64,000 bases of DNA from Malachius bipustulatus (taxonomy: Eukaryota > Arthropoda > Insecta > Coleoptera > Melyridae), in contig OU342630.1 of NCBI GenBank assembly GCA_910589415.1, forward strand, positions 51,058,012 to 51,122,011. The letters are read 5' to 3'. Both the position numbers and the translations under genes were made by a program. The notes under the pieces were generated by a model. The model was not told the origin of the DNA. It worked only from the letters and a program-made list of their open reading frames with translations, and did not search any database. Positions 1 to 11,172 of this stretch are shown here, in pieces (the first letter of the stretch is position 1; each line of letters begins with the position of its first letter).

Positions 1-3000
1 GAAGAATGTTAATAAGAAGGATGACTGAGATTCTTGACTCAGTTTTAATTTTGACAGCTGCAAAATAATCTAGTTTCGTTAATTATTTCCTTGCTACTTG
101 TTTATTACCCTCTTCTGTTTTGGGAGGCTCTAAACTTATTTTTCTTCTTCTTGGTTCTTGTAGCCTTAATTTTTTTGTTCGGGATTGAGAAATTAGGCTC
201 ACTTAAATTAAGATCTTGTTACTTTTCTGAAGCAACTTTTCATCCAAACGATCACCACGCAAAAAAGAAAACCATATAATAGAGGGCAATATCATGGATA
301 CTTTTGAAGATGAAGGTCGCTTGGTAGGAAGTGTAGAAACCTGACATCTTCATGACGGAGTCTTCTCTTATAATGAAGGAAAATATTTATAACCAAAATT
401 TTGAACAACGTCCGCCATTCATTCTGTAAATTCTTAAGAAATTAAATACCTTCGGTACGGTTTATTGCAGGCACTAGCGGTTTGCGATGAATTGAAGAAA
501 AACAAGTTTCCCAACAAGAAAAATAGAATTTTCCATTTTTTTTTATTCACTTTGTATGGCTTTGATGTTTAGAAATAAATGAATGAGACTAAAGCGAGGT
601 AGTATAAAATAATGCATTTACCTCAGACAGAAGTGCCAGTCACTTGAATTCGCTGCTTTGCTGCTGCTGCTGCAGTCGGTGAGAGAGAATCACTTAATTG
701 CCGGTTAACGAGATAAGAGTTGAGAGATTTTTGTTTGAGTTTGAGTTGAGTAATATTCACGAAGGGCCGTAATGGACACTGACTTGAATGAGCAAGATTT
801 CACTACCGATCTTAATTTCTTCAAAGCTGGTAGAGAGGAGTGTGCGTATCGCGTCCAGACGGAGGAACGCTTTTCTTCCCCGTGAAAAACGGGGAGAGGG
901 TGGTAGGAGAAGGAACGACAAATGCATCTGCTGTCCTTGCGTATAGTTTTGAATTTTACGCAAATATTATGCTTGTTGTATGCAACCAACTTTTCGTTGG
1001 TAGGTATACGAGTTCGGAACACACTTTTTATGCAAAATTAAGTGAGTATAGTTAAACTCCCATTTAGATCTCTTTCTTTAGTCCGGTTGTGGAGGTGCTG
1101 AATGACCGCTTTGGATTATAGTGTTGGTATTTTTTCGATGGATCGTCTGGATCGTCGATTTCATCCATGGGCAAATCATGGATGGTGATCATTGTTATTG
1201 CCTATTGTTATAGGTTTCTCCGGCGCACTTATTTCCTGCACTCGAAATTTTTTTCAGAGCCTGTTTATAAGTTGCAGCGTGAAAGATTAGCGGTGCAGGG
1301 GGGGGGGGGGGGGGTTGTTAGTTGACGTTAAGGTAACTTGTAGGTGTAGAGATGTGCTGGTGATTTCCTAAGTTCCAGTCCCAGTCCGTCAGTGCTAGCA
1401 GCATACCCTACCATGCCTTGGTTGGTGTTACACGCAAAAGGGTGTGCTTACGTGTTCCACCTGAGGTCGGTGCAAGGGATGCTAGATCGATTAACGTAAT
1501 TTGGAGATTTCTTCCCAACTATTTTCGCGTAATCTTGTTGTGTCCAAATCATCCTCGCTTTTTGCTCCTTATAGCTTGACAAAAAACGGCTAGCCTGGAT
1601 ATTGTGTACCTACTTCCGTTGCTAGAGGTGGGTGTCACAAGATTCACGAACCTAGAACCTTATCTGCAGTGTTGTCTAAGAAATGAAGCTGTGCTGCTAC
1701 GATGTGTGCCGAGGTATGCACTACTACTTCAAGTGTGCCTGGTTGGCCGCTAGCTCTTCTCATATTCAACACGCTGGGCTGTTGATATTTGTCAAAAATA
1801 TGATAATCAAATCTTCACCGTAATTCTTCCTCAGGCATCTTTCATATCCATCACAGATTCTAGCATATGTACCAGACGTCCTGGCCACAGCACGCGATGA
1901 AAGAGGTCACCATTCCGATTTGAAGTGACCGCAAGTCAAAAAGGAATTGCGGTCATGGTGCAAGCTTCAAATCAAATCTTGATAATAGGGCTTACCAGAC
2001 TGGATCTCCTTCAATGACCACAGTTTTACCTGAGGTTTTACCCATTGAAACTAGTGTATAAACCTAATCTTTGTGTCTGATACATTCTGACATGTTTTAC
2101 AAGGTATACTCTTGATTGCAACTTCCCTTAACTCTATAGCAACATAACAATGTCAGTGTGTACATAACAAATGAGCCACGAGATGTCTAATCACACTCTT
2201 CGGGTAGAGCTTTCTCCAGAACCGTTTGTAGCAAACTTGTAGTGTAGCAGCCCCCGAATCTCACTTGACACCTGGCGTCACAGAAGGAGGGAGGGAGGTG
2301 AGCTCATTTTTCTACTTTTCTAACTTTTATAAGATTTTCTTTTTCTTATTTTCTTATTTCTTAATGTAATTTTTTTTTTTAATTTTATTGCTAGCACAAG
2401 TCAGTGCGATCAACCATACTTCTCTCAAGAATTTCCAAGATGACGGACATTTCGCGAAATTTTTGCATGTTCCCTACCGTGGGGGATTGGAGGGAATTTC
2501 CGAGTTAAGTTCTGCAATAGTAAATCTGAACTATGACAAACAATTTCCTGAGGCAATTTGGCGACAATCAGCAATACTAATGACAAGGCATTTAGTTTGG
2601 AGCTTGAATCTCTGGTAAAATTGCTATCAATTGCATTTTGCAGTTAGGAGTGCAGTTAGGAGTGCTGCAGTTTCTCATTTTACTGAAACTGGGAAAAATG
2701 CTTTTTATGAAAACTTTGCACTCTTTCTAATTCTATTTAATTTGCAGAGATACCATACAAATGCTACCAGATCTCCATGATTTGCTTTATTGTAAATCTC
2801 ATTTTTTTATTATTAAAGTTGTAATTTTCAAACGTTCAAATTTGGAAAAACTTGGTTCAATTTTGAATATTTTGATTTGAAAGAGTTAAACTATATACAA
2901 GAATCACTTCAAGGAAGCCGTCGATAAACAATAATTGGCCGTGTTCAAAAACTAATCTACATTATGCTTTTTATTTTTACAAGATGTTGAGAGGTGAGCC

Positions 3001-3993
3001 TTGTGTAGTTACTGCAATGCAATAATTCACAGTTCGCTTTCAGAATCTGGCGCCAGAGCACCTTCTCTCCGCAGGAGATAAATATCTGCGATACCAGCAA
3101 CTTGCGTAATCCTCAGAGGATTGAAAACGAACATATACACCAGATTGTTATAATAATAGCAGTTGTTACTTATACAGGGTGTGTCGCTAATATGATGGAT
3201 TGTTAGCTGTTTCAGCTGTTTGACAATGACTTGTCAAAAATCAATAATAATTGGTGATCACTGATTATGATATTGGTTCTGATTCAAAAGAACCCACTCG
3301 AATATTTTAAAGATATTACCTAATTGATATTTTTTATTTTATTCATATATCTAGTTGTATTTCCAATTTAATTGATCGATTCTATATTATAATATTGTTA
3401 GGTGTTGAGATTGAGATTGAGAAGTGTAAAAGTAATCCATCCTTTGCATTATTAAGAACATTCTAAATACTAATACAACCTAGACCTTAAAACTGCATAA
3501 ATAAACAAAGTAGGTGCTTATTTTTTATACTTATAGGTAACCGCGTATGCGTATTATTCATGTAAATGAGTCGCTTAAATATATTTCGACCACGTAATTT
3601 AAAAATGTGAATCAGGTTCACAAAGCATTCTTACAACGTGCAATAAAAATTAATACCAAATTTGTCGCGACACAAAAAATTTATGGTCCATAAAAATTTC
3701 GTGAACGAATTTTATTATTTTGACCAATGACGCAACTGCGCTTTATTGCAATTCTTTCAGGATGTCAGGAATCTATGCAATGGCAGTAAAGGCAAGCAAC
3801 CTCATTACTGAATACTGGGCCATTTTTCGGTACCTAATTCTAAATAAGGCGCGATAGCGATTTTTAAATGTCTTTCGAGCTCCTAATGGATACATGACCA
3901 TATTTTATCTCAAAAAATAATTACCAAATTAGAATAACAGCTATATATTTTTTGTTGTTGTTTTTTTTTTTAATGTATCATTTTATCTTCCAG
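1..3993. other. Presumed intron or upstream sequence, no supported gene
   Basis: AT-rich sequence with scattered short ORFs and no convincing splice-bounded coding exon. It should be intron or upstream flank of the Ig gene whose exon begins at 3994, since that exon opens in phase 0 in the middle of an Ig fold and needs an upstream partner. A run of 17 G lies at 1298-1314. A TACAGGGTG-type motif near 3176 is probably a relic of the foldback family common later in the window. The 76-codon frame near 2388 resembles nothing I recognise. Confidence 0.5.
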
Positions 3994-4162
3994 CCTGGAT
4001 ACTATAAAGACGCCCCCTATTTTCATCTAGTGGGTGATGGACCTGAGTACCGTTTAGAAATCCCAAATGCAAAGCTGGACTTCACCGGAACGTACACTGT
4101 GCTTGCTAAGAATTGTCACGGTGACGCGAAGGCGATCATCTCTTTACAGATCAAAGTCAGAG
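3994..4162 (+). CDS. Ig-repeat muscle protein, exon 1 in window (second half of an Ig domain)
   Basis: This internal exon encodes strands C' to G of an I-set Ig domain. The acceptor is tatcttccag before 3994 and the donor is G|GTAGGC after 4162. It enters in phase 0 and leaves in phase 1. Visible motifs are the E-strand YRLEI and the F-strand pattern D-F-T-G-T-Y-T-V-L-A-K-N. The canonical Tyr-x-Cys of the F strand reads Tyr-Thr-Val, so the disulfide cysteine is missing. The first half of the domain, up to the core Trp, must be on an exon upstream of the window. By family knowledge such domains build titin, stretchin or obscurin-type sarcomere proteins; which one is inference. Confidence 0.82.
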
Positions 4163-4525
4163 GTAGGCACACACACCCCTTAAACAAATAATGCCGTTCC
4201 AAAACAACGATAGAACAACGGAAAGACTAGAAATACCACTTAACTTTTAGTTGTTTGAGGAAAATATTGAAGCTGTTCATATGTCTCAAATATTGTCCCT
4301 TGAATCTTGAAATATTACACATTTAGTCGTATTCTTAAATATTTACATACCTACCTAAGTTACAATTAACAGAGATAATAAGTGCGCAAAGAAAACACAT
4401 TATCATATTTTTCTCGAGATTGTGAATTTTGTATAGGTAGGTCTATTTGCAAAAATCTTGAATTTGACTAGGTACCTAGTCATAATTTAATCAGCTTCTA
4501 ATACCTAAGCTGGTCAAAAGAATTG

Positions 4526-4768
4526 GTCCAGCGAGTGTTGCCGCTGAGATGCCACACTGATCCTGACAATAAACAATTTGATTTTGTGCGATTTATTATA
4601 ATTGTACGAATCAAATCAATAATTGTAATTATAATAATTATATTATATTAAAAATAAATTTTATAATTATTATATCAATTATTATAATTGTACGCGTTAA
4701 ATCTCATAAAATCAAATCGTTTATAGTCAGGATCAGTGTGGCATCTCACCGGGCAGCACTCGCCGGAC
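4526..4768. mobile_element. 243-bp MITE with about 65-bp terminal inverted repeats
   Basis: The left arm begins GTCCAGCGAGTG and the right arm ends CACTCGCCGGAC. The arms share the motif GATGCCACACTGATCCTGAC and its complement. The centre is an almost pure A/T palindrome. No ORF is present. Superfamily is not determinable from the flanks. Confidence 0.8.
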
Positions 4769-4832
4769 AAACTTTATATTTATCAACAAATACCTTTAAT
4801 CCTATAATGTTGCACTGTTTGTTGCTCTAGAT

Positions 4833-4985
4833 ATGTCTTTTGTCTTTAGTCGTGAGAATGTTTTCCCAATTCCTCTTTTCTCAGTTGTGTTTCTCAATTT
4901 GTCAAACTATTTTCTATTTACCAAAATGTTTTTTCCTCTTTTGTTTCAAATGAGATATGTCTTTTGCCTTTTGGCATATGGATAG
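4833..4985 (+). repeat. Left fragment of a 173-bp tandem array
   Basis: Partial copy of the unit found again at 8275-8775, with shared words such as TTCCTCTTTTCTCAGTTG and GAGATATGTCTTTTG. The LINE at about 4990-8270 separates the two parts. Confidence 0.75.
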
Positions 4986-4989
4986 CCAA

Positions 4990-7900
4990 AATAGCGTACC
5001 TACTCCTACCTACCTACTCCTAGCGTACCTTCCCTTCCATACAGCCATCGAATTGTGAGGAGTCAAAACAATTCAACATCTACCTCTCTCACATCAACTG
5101 TGCTCTCACCCCATCATTCCAGACATGACTTCCGGGTCCTACACATAAACATTCAGTCCCTTAACAACTCCGTGGATGGTCTGGGTATCATGATCTCTGA
5201 TCTGGGATTTCCCGAGTTTGTTTGTTTAAACGAACATTTCTTAACATCTGACAACATTCAAAAGATCAAAATCGATCATTACAACCTTTCTTCTTCCTTC
5301 TGCAGGCAGTCAGATTACGGGGGCTCGGCTATCTATAGCAGGTCCGACATTCAGTGTAGGGTTGTTCATAGCCTCTGCTCTCTTTCGCAGCCACTCGTGT
5401 GTGAAATATCGGCAACCGAAACCAAATTTCGGTCTCAGAAAGCACTAATTATATCTATATATCGATCACCTGCCTGCCCTGTAAGAGATTTCATTCGTCA
5501 CCTAGACGGATTGCTTGACGCGGCCATCCGGATCACAAATAACGTGGTTCTGGCTGCAGACTTCAATATTGACGTACTCTGTGAGAACGCCAACACCTCC
5601 AGCCTGACCGAGACTCTCTTCTCTTATGGTTTTCGACTTTGTTTTAGGGACCCAACAAGAGTTACCAACACCTCGTCAACATGCATCGATAACGTCGCGA
5701 TTTCTGGTATTTTTCAGTTGCTCGATAGTCAAATCTTGCCAACTTTTCTATCAGACCACTTTGGACTGCATGTGGCCCTTGGAGGTTCTGAGACGGCTTA
5801 CACCCGCGGTCTCGCCGACAAACCCCTGATGACATGGAAGAGAGATATAAAAGACCCCCTTCTCCTTGCACAGCTGCAAAACGAACTCCGGCGTTTGAGC
5901 TGGCACGAAGTTCTGGATGCCCCTGATACGAATTCGAAATACTCCTGCTTCTCTGACACTCTTTCATTCTACTTCGACAAATACTTCGCACTCAGGAGAT
6001 GTAGAGTTCATGGGCCTAGACTCTCCAGTCCCAAGTGGCTCACCTCTGAAATTCGTCAACTATACGACACGATTAATCTCCTAAATCCTTTAATAAACAC
6101 GTCCAACCAGCTGTTCAGAACTCGGCTGTGCAGCCTAAAGCGACGGTTTGAGTACCTGGTGAGGCAGGAGACCAAGCGCTGTAACGACGTCTTTATCAGT
6201 GAATCTGAAAATCCCATCAAAGCAGGATGGACCCTCATAAACAACCAATGCAAGTCAATAAACACTTCTCATAAAATCTTAGAACTTGAGTACCGAAGCA
6301 AGGTGACGACTGATCCTGAAGAAATGACAGAGATGCTCAATTCCGTCTTTCTTTCAAATGACTCTCCCACATATAGTCACACTCACGGATCCAACATGTC
6401 AACACACGCCTCTTCTTCCTTCGTATTTTTTCCGACGTCACCTCGGGAAATTATAGAAATAGTTTCCAGGTTTAAAAGTAAGAAGTCTTCGGGCCTGGAC
6501 GAGATTCCCTCTTTTGTTGCCAGGTATTGCATTGCTGAGCTTGCTCAGCCATTATCAGAAATTTACAACAGCTCCTTTCAGACTGGTGTATTCCCCGAAG
6601 ATCTCAAAGCAGCGTTAGTTAAGCCTATTTTTAAAAAGGGCGACGTCAAAAACCCTGAAAACTACCGACCGATTAGTCTACTATCGGTATTTGATAAAAT
6701 TCTTGAATCTCTTGTCTCATCTCGTCTTATTGACTTTCTAGACAAAACAAAGATCCTTTCCCGCTCCCAGCATGGTTTTCTTAAAAACAGATCTACCCAG
6801 ACGGCTCTTGTGGAGCTTACGGACTTCATATCTCAGGGTTTGGAGGAGGGGATGCGCACTGTGGGCTGGCTTTTGGATCTCTCCAAGGCCTTCGACAGTG
6901 TGTGCCACGAGTGCCTCCTTCGGAAACTGGAGAATGTCGGAGTTCGTGGATTGCCCCTTTCTTGGTTTACCAGCTACCTACAGGGAAGAACACAGGCGGT
7001 TCAGATTACTGGGTCTGATGGCCGACCTGTGCGATCACCTTTTGCTCCAGTCTCCTCTGGGGTGCCACAGGGTAGTGTTCTCGGTCCACTTCTTTTTCTT
7101 ATCTTCATTAACGATCTGGGCCCCAAAATTACCTCCCCAAATTCAATCTGTGTTAACTATGCTGATGATACAACAATTCTTATTAGGATAAAACCAGGCG
7201 ACCCTCCTAGTTTGATAGATACCATTCAACTCCCGTTGAAAAGAGCAAGTTTATGGCTCAGGGCCAATGAACTAAAACTTAACTTAGACAAAACTGAGCT
7301 GATTGATTTTCACTCTAGCCGATCACATCTTCCACCTTTACCCTCCATACCCACCGATGGTGCCTTGATCGAGCCGAAGGGCGTGGTGAAGTTTTTGGGC
7401 TTCCACATCGACCAGAACCTAAACTGGTCGGCACACACAGATCATTTATGCCGTCGTCTTGCTAGCGTCTGCTTCCTTCTTAGACGCCTTCAGCACACGG
7501 TGTTCCCTGAGGTTCTTCTCTTTGCTTATTATGGGCATTTCATCAGCCACGTGAACTATGGGCTGGCCGTCTGGGGTGGGTCTGAGAGATCTCTGCGAAG
7601 GGTTTTTCTTCTTCAAAAGAGAGCGATTAGGATCCTGACAGGCTTGTCAATGCAGCAGTCATGCAGAGGCCATTTCAGGCGGCTTGGACTTCTTACCGTG
7701 CCTGCTTTGTATGTCTTCTCTCTGCTCAAACTGATCCACAAAAATCAGGATAGACTTTTACCTTACCGATTCACCCATCACTACAGTACCAGGTTCAATT
7801 TGTTTAAACCTCCTACACACCATCTGTCGTCTTCAGAAAGGACATTCACGTACGCATCTATCAAATACCTGAACCACTTCAAAATAGATCCTGCAACTGT

Positions 7901-8272
7901 TGGGTTCTCAGCGTACAGTGCGTATCTCCGGAAACATCTCACGGAGTTGGAATCCTACACTACCTCTGATATACTGTCCCTCAACCCCCCATCCCTACCT
8001 GCAGTCTGATATTAAAACATCTAAAACTCAAAGCCTTGATCCATCCTTATCATAGAGATGGAACTATGCCTCGATCGAGAACTGATTTCTTTTGTGTCTC
8101 TGCGCGTCTCGACCCTCACTGTTCCCGGCGTTATGTTGACATGCTGTGTGTTTTAAATTTACTGTTTGTCTTTATGTTTGTTTTTATAATTTCTGTAATG
8201 ACGCTGTTGTACTGAGCAATGACTGTTGTATTTCAAGTACAATAAAGAAATTTGTAATTGTAATTGTAATTG
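4990..8272 (+). mobile_element. CR1/Jockey-like LINE, 5'-truncated
   Basis: A non-LTR retrotransposon with an endonuclease plus reverse transcriptase frame and a 3' tail of three ATTGTA-type repeats after an AATAAA at 8241. No ORF1 is present, and the frame has no ATG before endonuclease motif 1, so the copy looks 5'-truncated. It interrupts the 173-bp tandem array. Clear target-site duplications were not found, partly because the target is itself repetitive. Confidence 0.88.
5055..8009 (+). CDS. LINE ORF2 protein: AP endonuclease plus reverse transcriptase
   Basis: An uninterrupted frame of 984 codons. The N-terminal part is an APE-type endonuclease: HINIQSLNN at residues 30-38 with Asn32, DFNIDV at 169-174, and SDHFG at 233-237 with the catalytic His. 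The reverse transcriptase includes YRPISLLSVFDKILE near residue 537, SSGVPQGSVLGPLLFLIFIN and the catalytic YADD at 702-705. The C-terminal region has the usual YGLAVWG and QKRAIRILTG stretches. No RNase H domain follows. The frame opens on GTG after a stop at 4992, and its first ATG is residue 46, so a complete protein from this copy is doubtful. The lack of stops or frameshifts suggests recent insertion. The clade (CR1, L2 or Jockey) is not certain. Confidence 0.93.
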   Translation: MRSQNNSTSTSLTSTVLSPHHSRHDFRVLHINIQSLNNSVDGLGIMISDLGFPEFVCLNEHFLTSDNIQKIKIDHYNLSSSFCRQSDYGGSAIYSRSDIQCRVVHSLCSLSQPLVCEISATETKFRSQKALIISIYRSPACPVRDFIRHLDGLLDAAIRITNNVVLAADFNIDVLCENANTSSLTETLFSYGFRLCFRDPTRVTNTSSTCIDNVAISGIFQLLDSQILPTFLSDHFGLHVALGGSETAYTRGLADKPLMTWKRDIKDPLLLAQLQNELRRLSWHEVLDAPDTNSKYSCFSDTLSFYFDKYFALRRCRVHGPRLSSPKWLTSEIRQLYDTINLLNPLINTSNQLFRTRLCSLKRRFEYLVRQETKRCNDVFISESENPIKAGWTLINNQCKSINTSHKILELEYRSKVTTDPEEMTEMLNSVFLSNDSPTYSHTHGSNMSTHASSSFVFFPTSPREIIEIVSRFKSKKSSGLDEIPSFVARYCIAELAQPLSEIYNSSFQTGVFPEDLKAALVKPIFKKGDVKNPENYRPISLLSVFDKILESLVSSRLIDFLDKTKILSRSQHGFLKNRSTQTALVELTDFISQGLEEGMRTVGWLLDLSKAFDSVCHECLLRKLENVGVRGLPLSWFTSYLQGRTQAVQITGSDGRPVRSPFAPVSSGVPQGSVLGPLLFLIFINDLGPKITSPNSICVNYADDTTILIRIKPGDPPSLIDTIQLPLKRASLWLRANELKLNLDKTELIDFHSSRSHLPPLPSIPTDGALIEPKGVVKFLGFHIDQNLNWSAHTDHLCRRLASVCFLLRRLQHTVFPEVLLFAYYGHFISHVNYGLAVWGGSERSLRRVFLLQKRAIRILTGLSMQQSCRGHFRRLGLLTVPALYVFSLLKLIHKNQDRLLPYRFTHHYSTRFNLFKPPTHHLSSSERTFTYASIKYLNHFKIDPATVGFSAYSAYLRKHLTELESYTTSDILSLNPPSLPAV

Positions 8273-8274
8273 AT

Positions 8275-8775
8275 ATTTTTCCAATTCCTCTTTTGTCAGT
8301 TGTGTTTCTCAAATTGTCAAATTATTTTCCCGTTTCTCCAATTGTCGAATTATTTTCCCATTTATCAAAATGTCAGTGTCGCTTTTCAAATTAAATTCCT
8401 CTTTTGTTTCAAATGAGATATGTGTTTTGTCTTTTGTCGTAAGAATGTTTTTCCGATTCCTATTTTCTCAGTTGGGTTTCTCAATTTGTCAAATTATTTT
8501 CCCGTTTCTCCAATTGTCAAATTACTTTCCCATTTATCAAAATGTCAGTGTTGTTTTTCAAATTAAATTCCTCTTTTGTTCAAATGAGATAATGTCTTTT
8601 GTCTTTTGTCGTAAGAATGTTTTTATAATTCCTCTTTTCTCAGCTGTGTTTCTCAATTTGTCAAATTATTTCTCCATTTTTGGAAATGCCAGTGTTGTTT
8701 TTCAAATTAAATTTCTCGCATATTTTAAACGAGATATGTCTTTTGTCTTTTGGTCATATGAATGTTTTCCAAATT
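8275..8775 (+). repeat. Tandem array, 173-bp unit, about 2.9 copies
   Basis: Unit starts at about 8283, 8456 and 8629 share the word TTCCT(C/A)TTTT(G/C)TCAG, then TTTCTCAATTTGTCAAATTA, CAAAATGTCAGTGT and GAGATATGTCTTTTGTC. The frames reading through it (8146-8780) are translations of the repeat, not genes. Confidence 0.85.
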
Positions 8776-9197
8776 TGTGATAATAACTTTGATCACCCAA
8801 ACTATAGGATAATTATTATTCTAAAAATCTTATTTGACAAAACAGGATTTTAATTTGTCAAACAATAATTATAACCGATATTTGATAAATTAATGATAAA
8901 AATCAAGAAAACCATAAATTATCTTTTTTAGAAAAAAAGAAGTTTTTTATCGAATGACTGCATATTATGACGTCAAACGGCCTGCTTGATGGTTTTGTGT
9001 GACATTCAGTGAAAAAAACATTCTGTTTTTCGAAAAAAGAAGAATAAAATTGGGACTTTTGTTTTGAATTTAAAAGATTTTGAGGTCTATAATTAATAAT
9101 TTTGGAAAAAATGTTATTTTTTGCCATTTTGTATCTGTAGGAGAAGTTTTCATTTTTCAATAAACATATGAGTAAATGAATAAATATTATTTTCCAG
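8776..9197. other. Intron sequence before the 49-bp exon
   Basis: AT-rich sequence of low complexity with no motif beyond the polypyrimidine tract and acceptor at 9190-9197. The minus-strand 85-codon frame here has no recognisable domain. Confidence 0.5.
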
Positions 9198-9246
9198 ATT
9201 TATTCACCAATAATAACTCATCGAAAAAAGGGCACAACAGAGTGAG
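9198..9246 (+). CDS. Ig-repeat muscle protein, 49-bp linker exon
   Basis: A 49-bp exon between acceptor ttttccag and donor AG|GTATGT. It takes the single base left by the exon ending at 4162, giving a Asp codon, and leaves two bases that are completed by the exon at 9307. It encodes a short polar linker rich in Asn, Ser, Lys and His (LFTNNNSSKKGHNRV). The preceding intron is about 5 kb and is filled by a MITE, a tandem array and a LINE. The following intron is only 60 bp. The exon is supported by perfect phase agreement on both sides, not by homology. Confidence 0.75.
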
Positions 9247-9306
9247 GTATGTCGCACTATTTTCCAAATATTATTTTTGAAAAATTCTACTTTTTTTTCT
9301 TTCTAG

Positions 9307-9439
9307 TGAGATACAGACATGGCCCAAAATATTGAAGAAATTAAGCGATATAAAATGTTGTGACGGCGACTCTGTAACTTTTGAATGTTCCATGGAATGT
9401 ACGCCTACATCAGATATACGATGGGAGAAAGATGGAAAG
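9307..9439 (+). CDS. Ig-repeat muscle protein, first half of second Ig domain
   Basis: Acceptor ttctag before 9307 and donor AAG|GTAGGA after 9439. The exon encodes the A to C strands of an I-set domain, with a B-strand Cys in SVTFECSM and the core Trp in IRWEKDGK. It enters needing one base to complete a Ser codon from the 49-bp exon and leaves in phase 0. The next exon at 11173 also begins in phase 0 and supplies the rest of the fold. An extra Cys pair (KCCDG) and a second Cys in ECSMEC are unusual for this domain class. Splitting an Ig fold just after the W-x-K-D-G motif is common in insect titin-like genes. Confidence 0.88.
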
Positions 9440-9939
9440 GTAGGAAATAAGTTGTTTTTTCATTTATTATTGCGCCTGCGTTTTTACTCACTCTTTATCC
9501 ATATTTTTTCTCTCACGAAGCGATCTCAGCGACAAGCATCCACGACTTTTTTCTCACACAAAATCTCACAACGCTATACGAATAAATACCTCAGTCCTCA
9601 GGTGCTAACTCAGAAACAGGAGAATTTTTAATTTTAAAATGAAAAATCTTGCCTTTTCCCTGTTATATTCTGTATTGGAAGTTATATTTCAAGAACAGCT
9701 TCATAAAAACTTTCGTCCAGCTCTTTATTCAGAAAATTTTTCTTAATTTATTGTCATGTATATTTTTTTTCTTCCCTAAACTCGATCTCGCAGAACTGTC
9801 TGCAACAACTACGACATCTCCATCCGTCCCATTAAGTCATGGTAAGCTGTCGCATATTTTGAAGCGTTGTCTGGATTGCAGAGGCGATAACTTTTTATTT
9901 CAAGAAAAAGGAGAGTCAGGCAGATCAGATTAGATTGGA

Positions 9940-10590
9940 ATAGATTTATCGTGAGAGGGCCATTGTGACACCCCCACTGCGACAGAAGGTCTATTGTGGC
10001 TCACATCTAGTCGTGCTATATTAACCCCATCAGATCAGCCTCTTTGAGGGAGCTGACCATCTTGACTGTTGCCAATGTATTGACTGTTGTCCTCCGGTGT
10101 GACAAAGTCTCTCCCGAAAGTTTGTAATTATCTGGTCTTTCCCAGAACGGGACACTCGCATAGGATGTGCTGTGTTGTTTGCTCATCCTCCAAGCACAAG
10201 CGGTCTTCAGCGCTGAGCTGATCGCTAGCCCATTCTGTGCAGATGATGATTCAGCTTGCAGTGCCCAGTATATTTTAATCTCCAATAGTTCTTCGGTCCT
10301 TTTCTTTGCAGTACCCTTTATAATGGCCTTCGAATGATCCAATCTTGGTACGTTTTGCCAGTGCTATAGGACTTCCCTTTCACCCCAGTTTTGTCAATAT
10401 CTGGTGATATGCCAAATGTTGGTTCTGGTCCAATGAATTCGGGTTCGGCACCTTTCCTGACCAGAGAGTCGACAAGTTCGTTCTCTCTATATCCAGCATG
10501 GCCCGGAAACCAGACCAGAGTTACTTCGTTGCTCTTTGATAGAGCATTCAAGGTTAGTTGACAGTTCCAGACCAACTTGGGCTTGCAGTG
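9940..10590 (-). pseudogene. Non-LTR retrotransposon relic: RNase H and C-terminal Cys region
   Basis: The minus-strand frame 10575-10318 contains the RNase H signature EVTLVWFPGHAGYRENELVD followed by a short basic and acidic C-terminal segment. Further 3', a frameshifted segment reads like the C-terminal Cys motif of I/Jockey/R1-type elements (HILCECPVL in the third frame). About 100 bases at 9940-10020 look like the 3' UTR. The copy is 5'-truncated near 10590 and lies in an intron of the Ig gene, in antisense. It is not functional. Confidence 0.75.
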
Positions 10591-11172
10591 GCTGGAGCTA
10601 AGGGCTGAATGTCAGGCAGATACAACTTTTCATGATTCTCAAAATAGCAGAGAGGTGGCAAAACTCCTCTTAAGTCTCAAGAAAACTTCTGCACTCACAA
10701 CTTCTGCAATAATTATTTACTTCACTCTACCAAGTGGCTTCTAGTAGCTGACCAGTTATAACTACCTAACATTTTTTTTATTTTGAAGTCTATTGGTCGT
10801 CTAAAAGGATGAACGTCACACCGCCGCATGTCTTTAAGCTTTTGTTCCACTACCATCCACAATATTTCTCACAATACTCTGCAAAAGCATTCCTCGGAAG
10901 ACTCAATAGGTTAATTACTTTCTAGTTGAAGCAATTCTTCTTTTCACAAATTTGGAACAAGTAGTACGCTTTGTTTGGTTGTTTGGTGATTCAACCGGCC
11001 TTTCCCGGTTTGGAAAATGGAAAGATACGCAGAGAAATGACGAACCTTTCCATCACCAGGTGATGATCAGTTGACTGAGAGAAACTAAACAGCATAATAA
11101 AATTATGCGCACGAGAACATCTTTTTTTGCTATGATTTCTTTTAATTGTTAATAATGCAATTCCAATTTCAG
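10591..11172. other. Intron sequence before the exon at 11173
   Basis: Unremarkable AT-rich intron. Nothing beyond the acceptor at 11161-11172 is supported. Confidence 0.5.

Noticed and set aside
705..1055. Overlapping frames of 68-105 codons on both strands
   Set aside because: No recognisable domain, no splice support, and all frames over the same bases are equally open.
2388..2618. 76-codon frame after an acceptor-like tgctag
   Set aside because: Not Ig-like, the polypyrimidine tract is mostly T-runs, and the phase does not help the 3994 exon.
8146..8780. Two open frames (82 and 136 codons)
   Set aside because: They are translations of the 173-bp tandem repeat; the same peptide pattern recurs with the unit.
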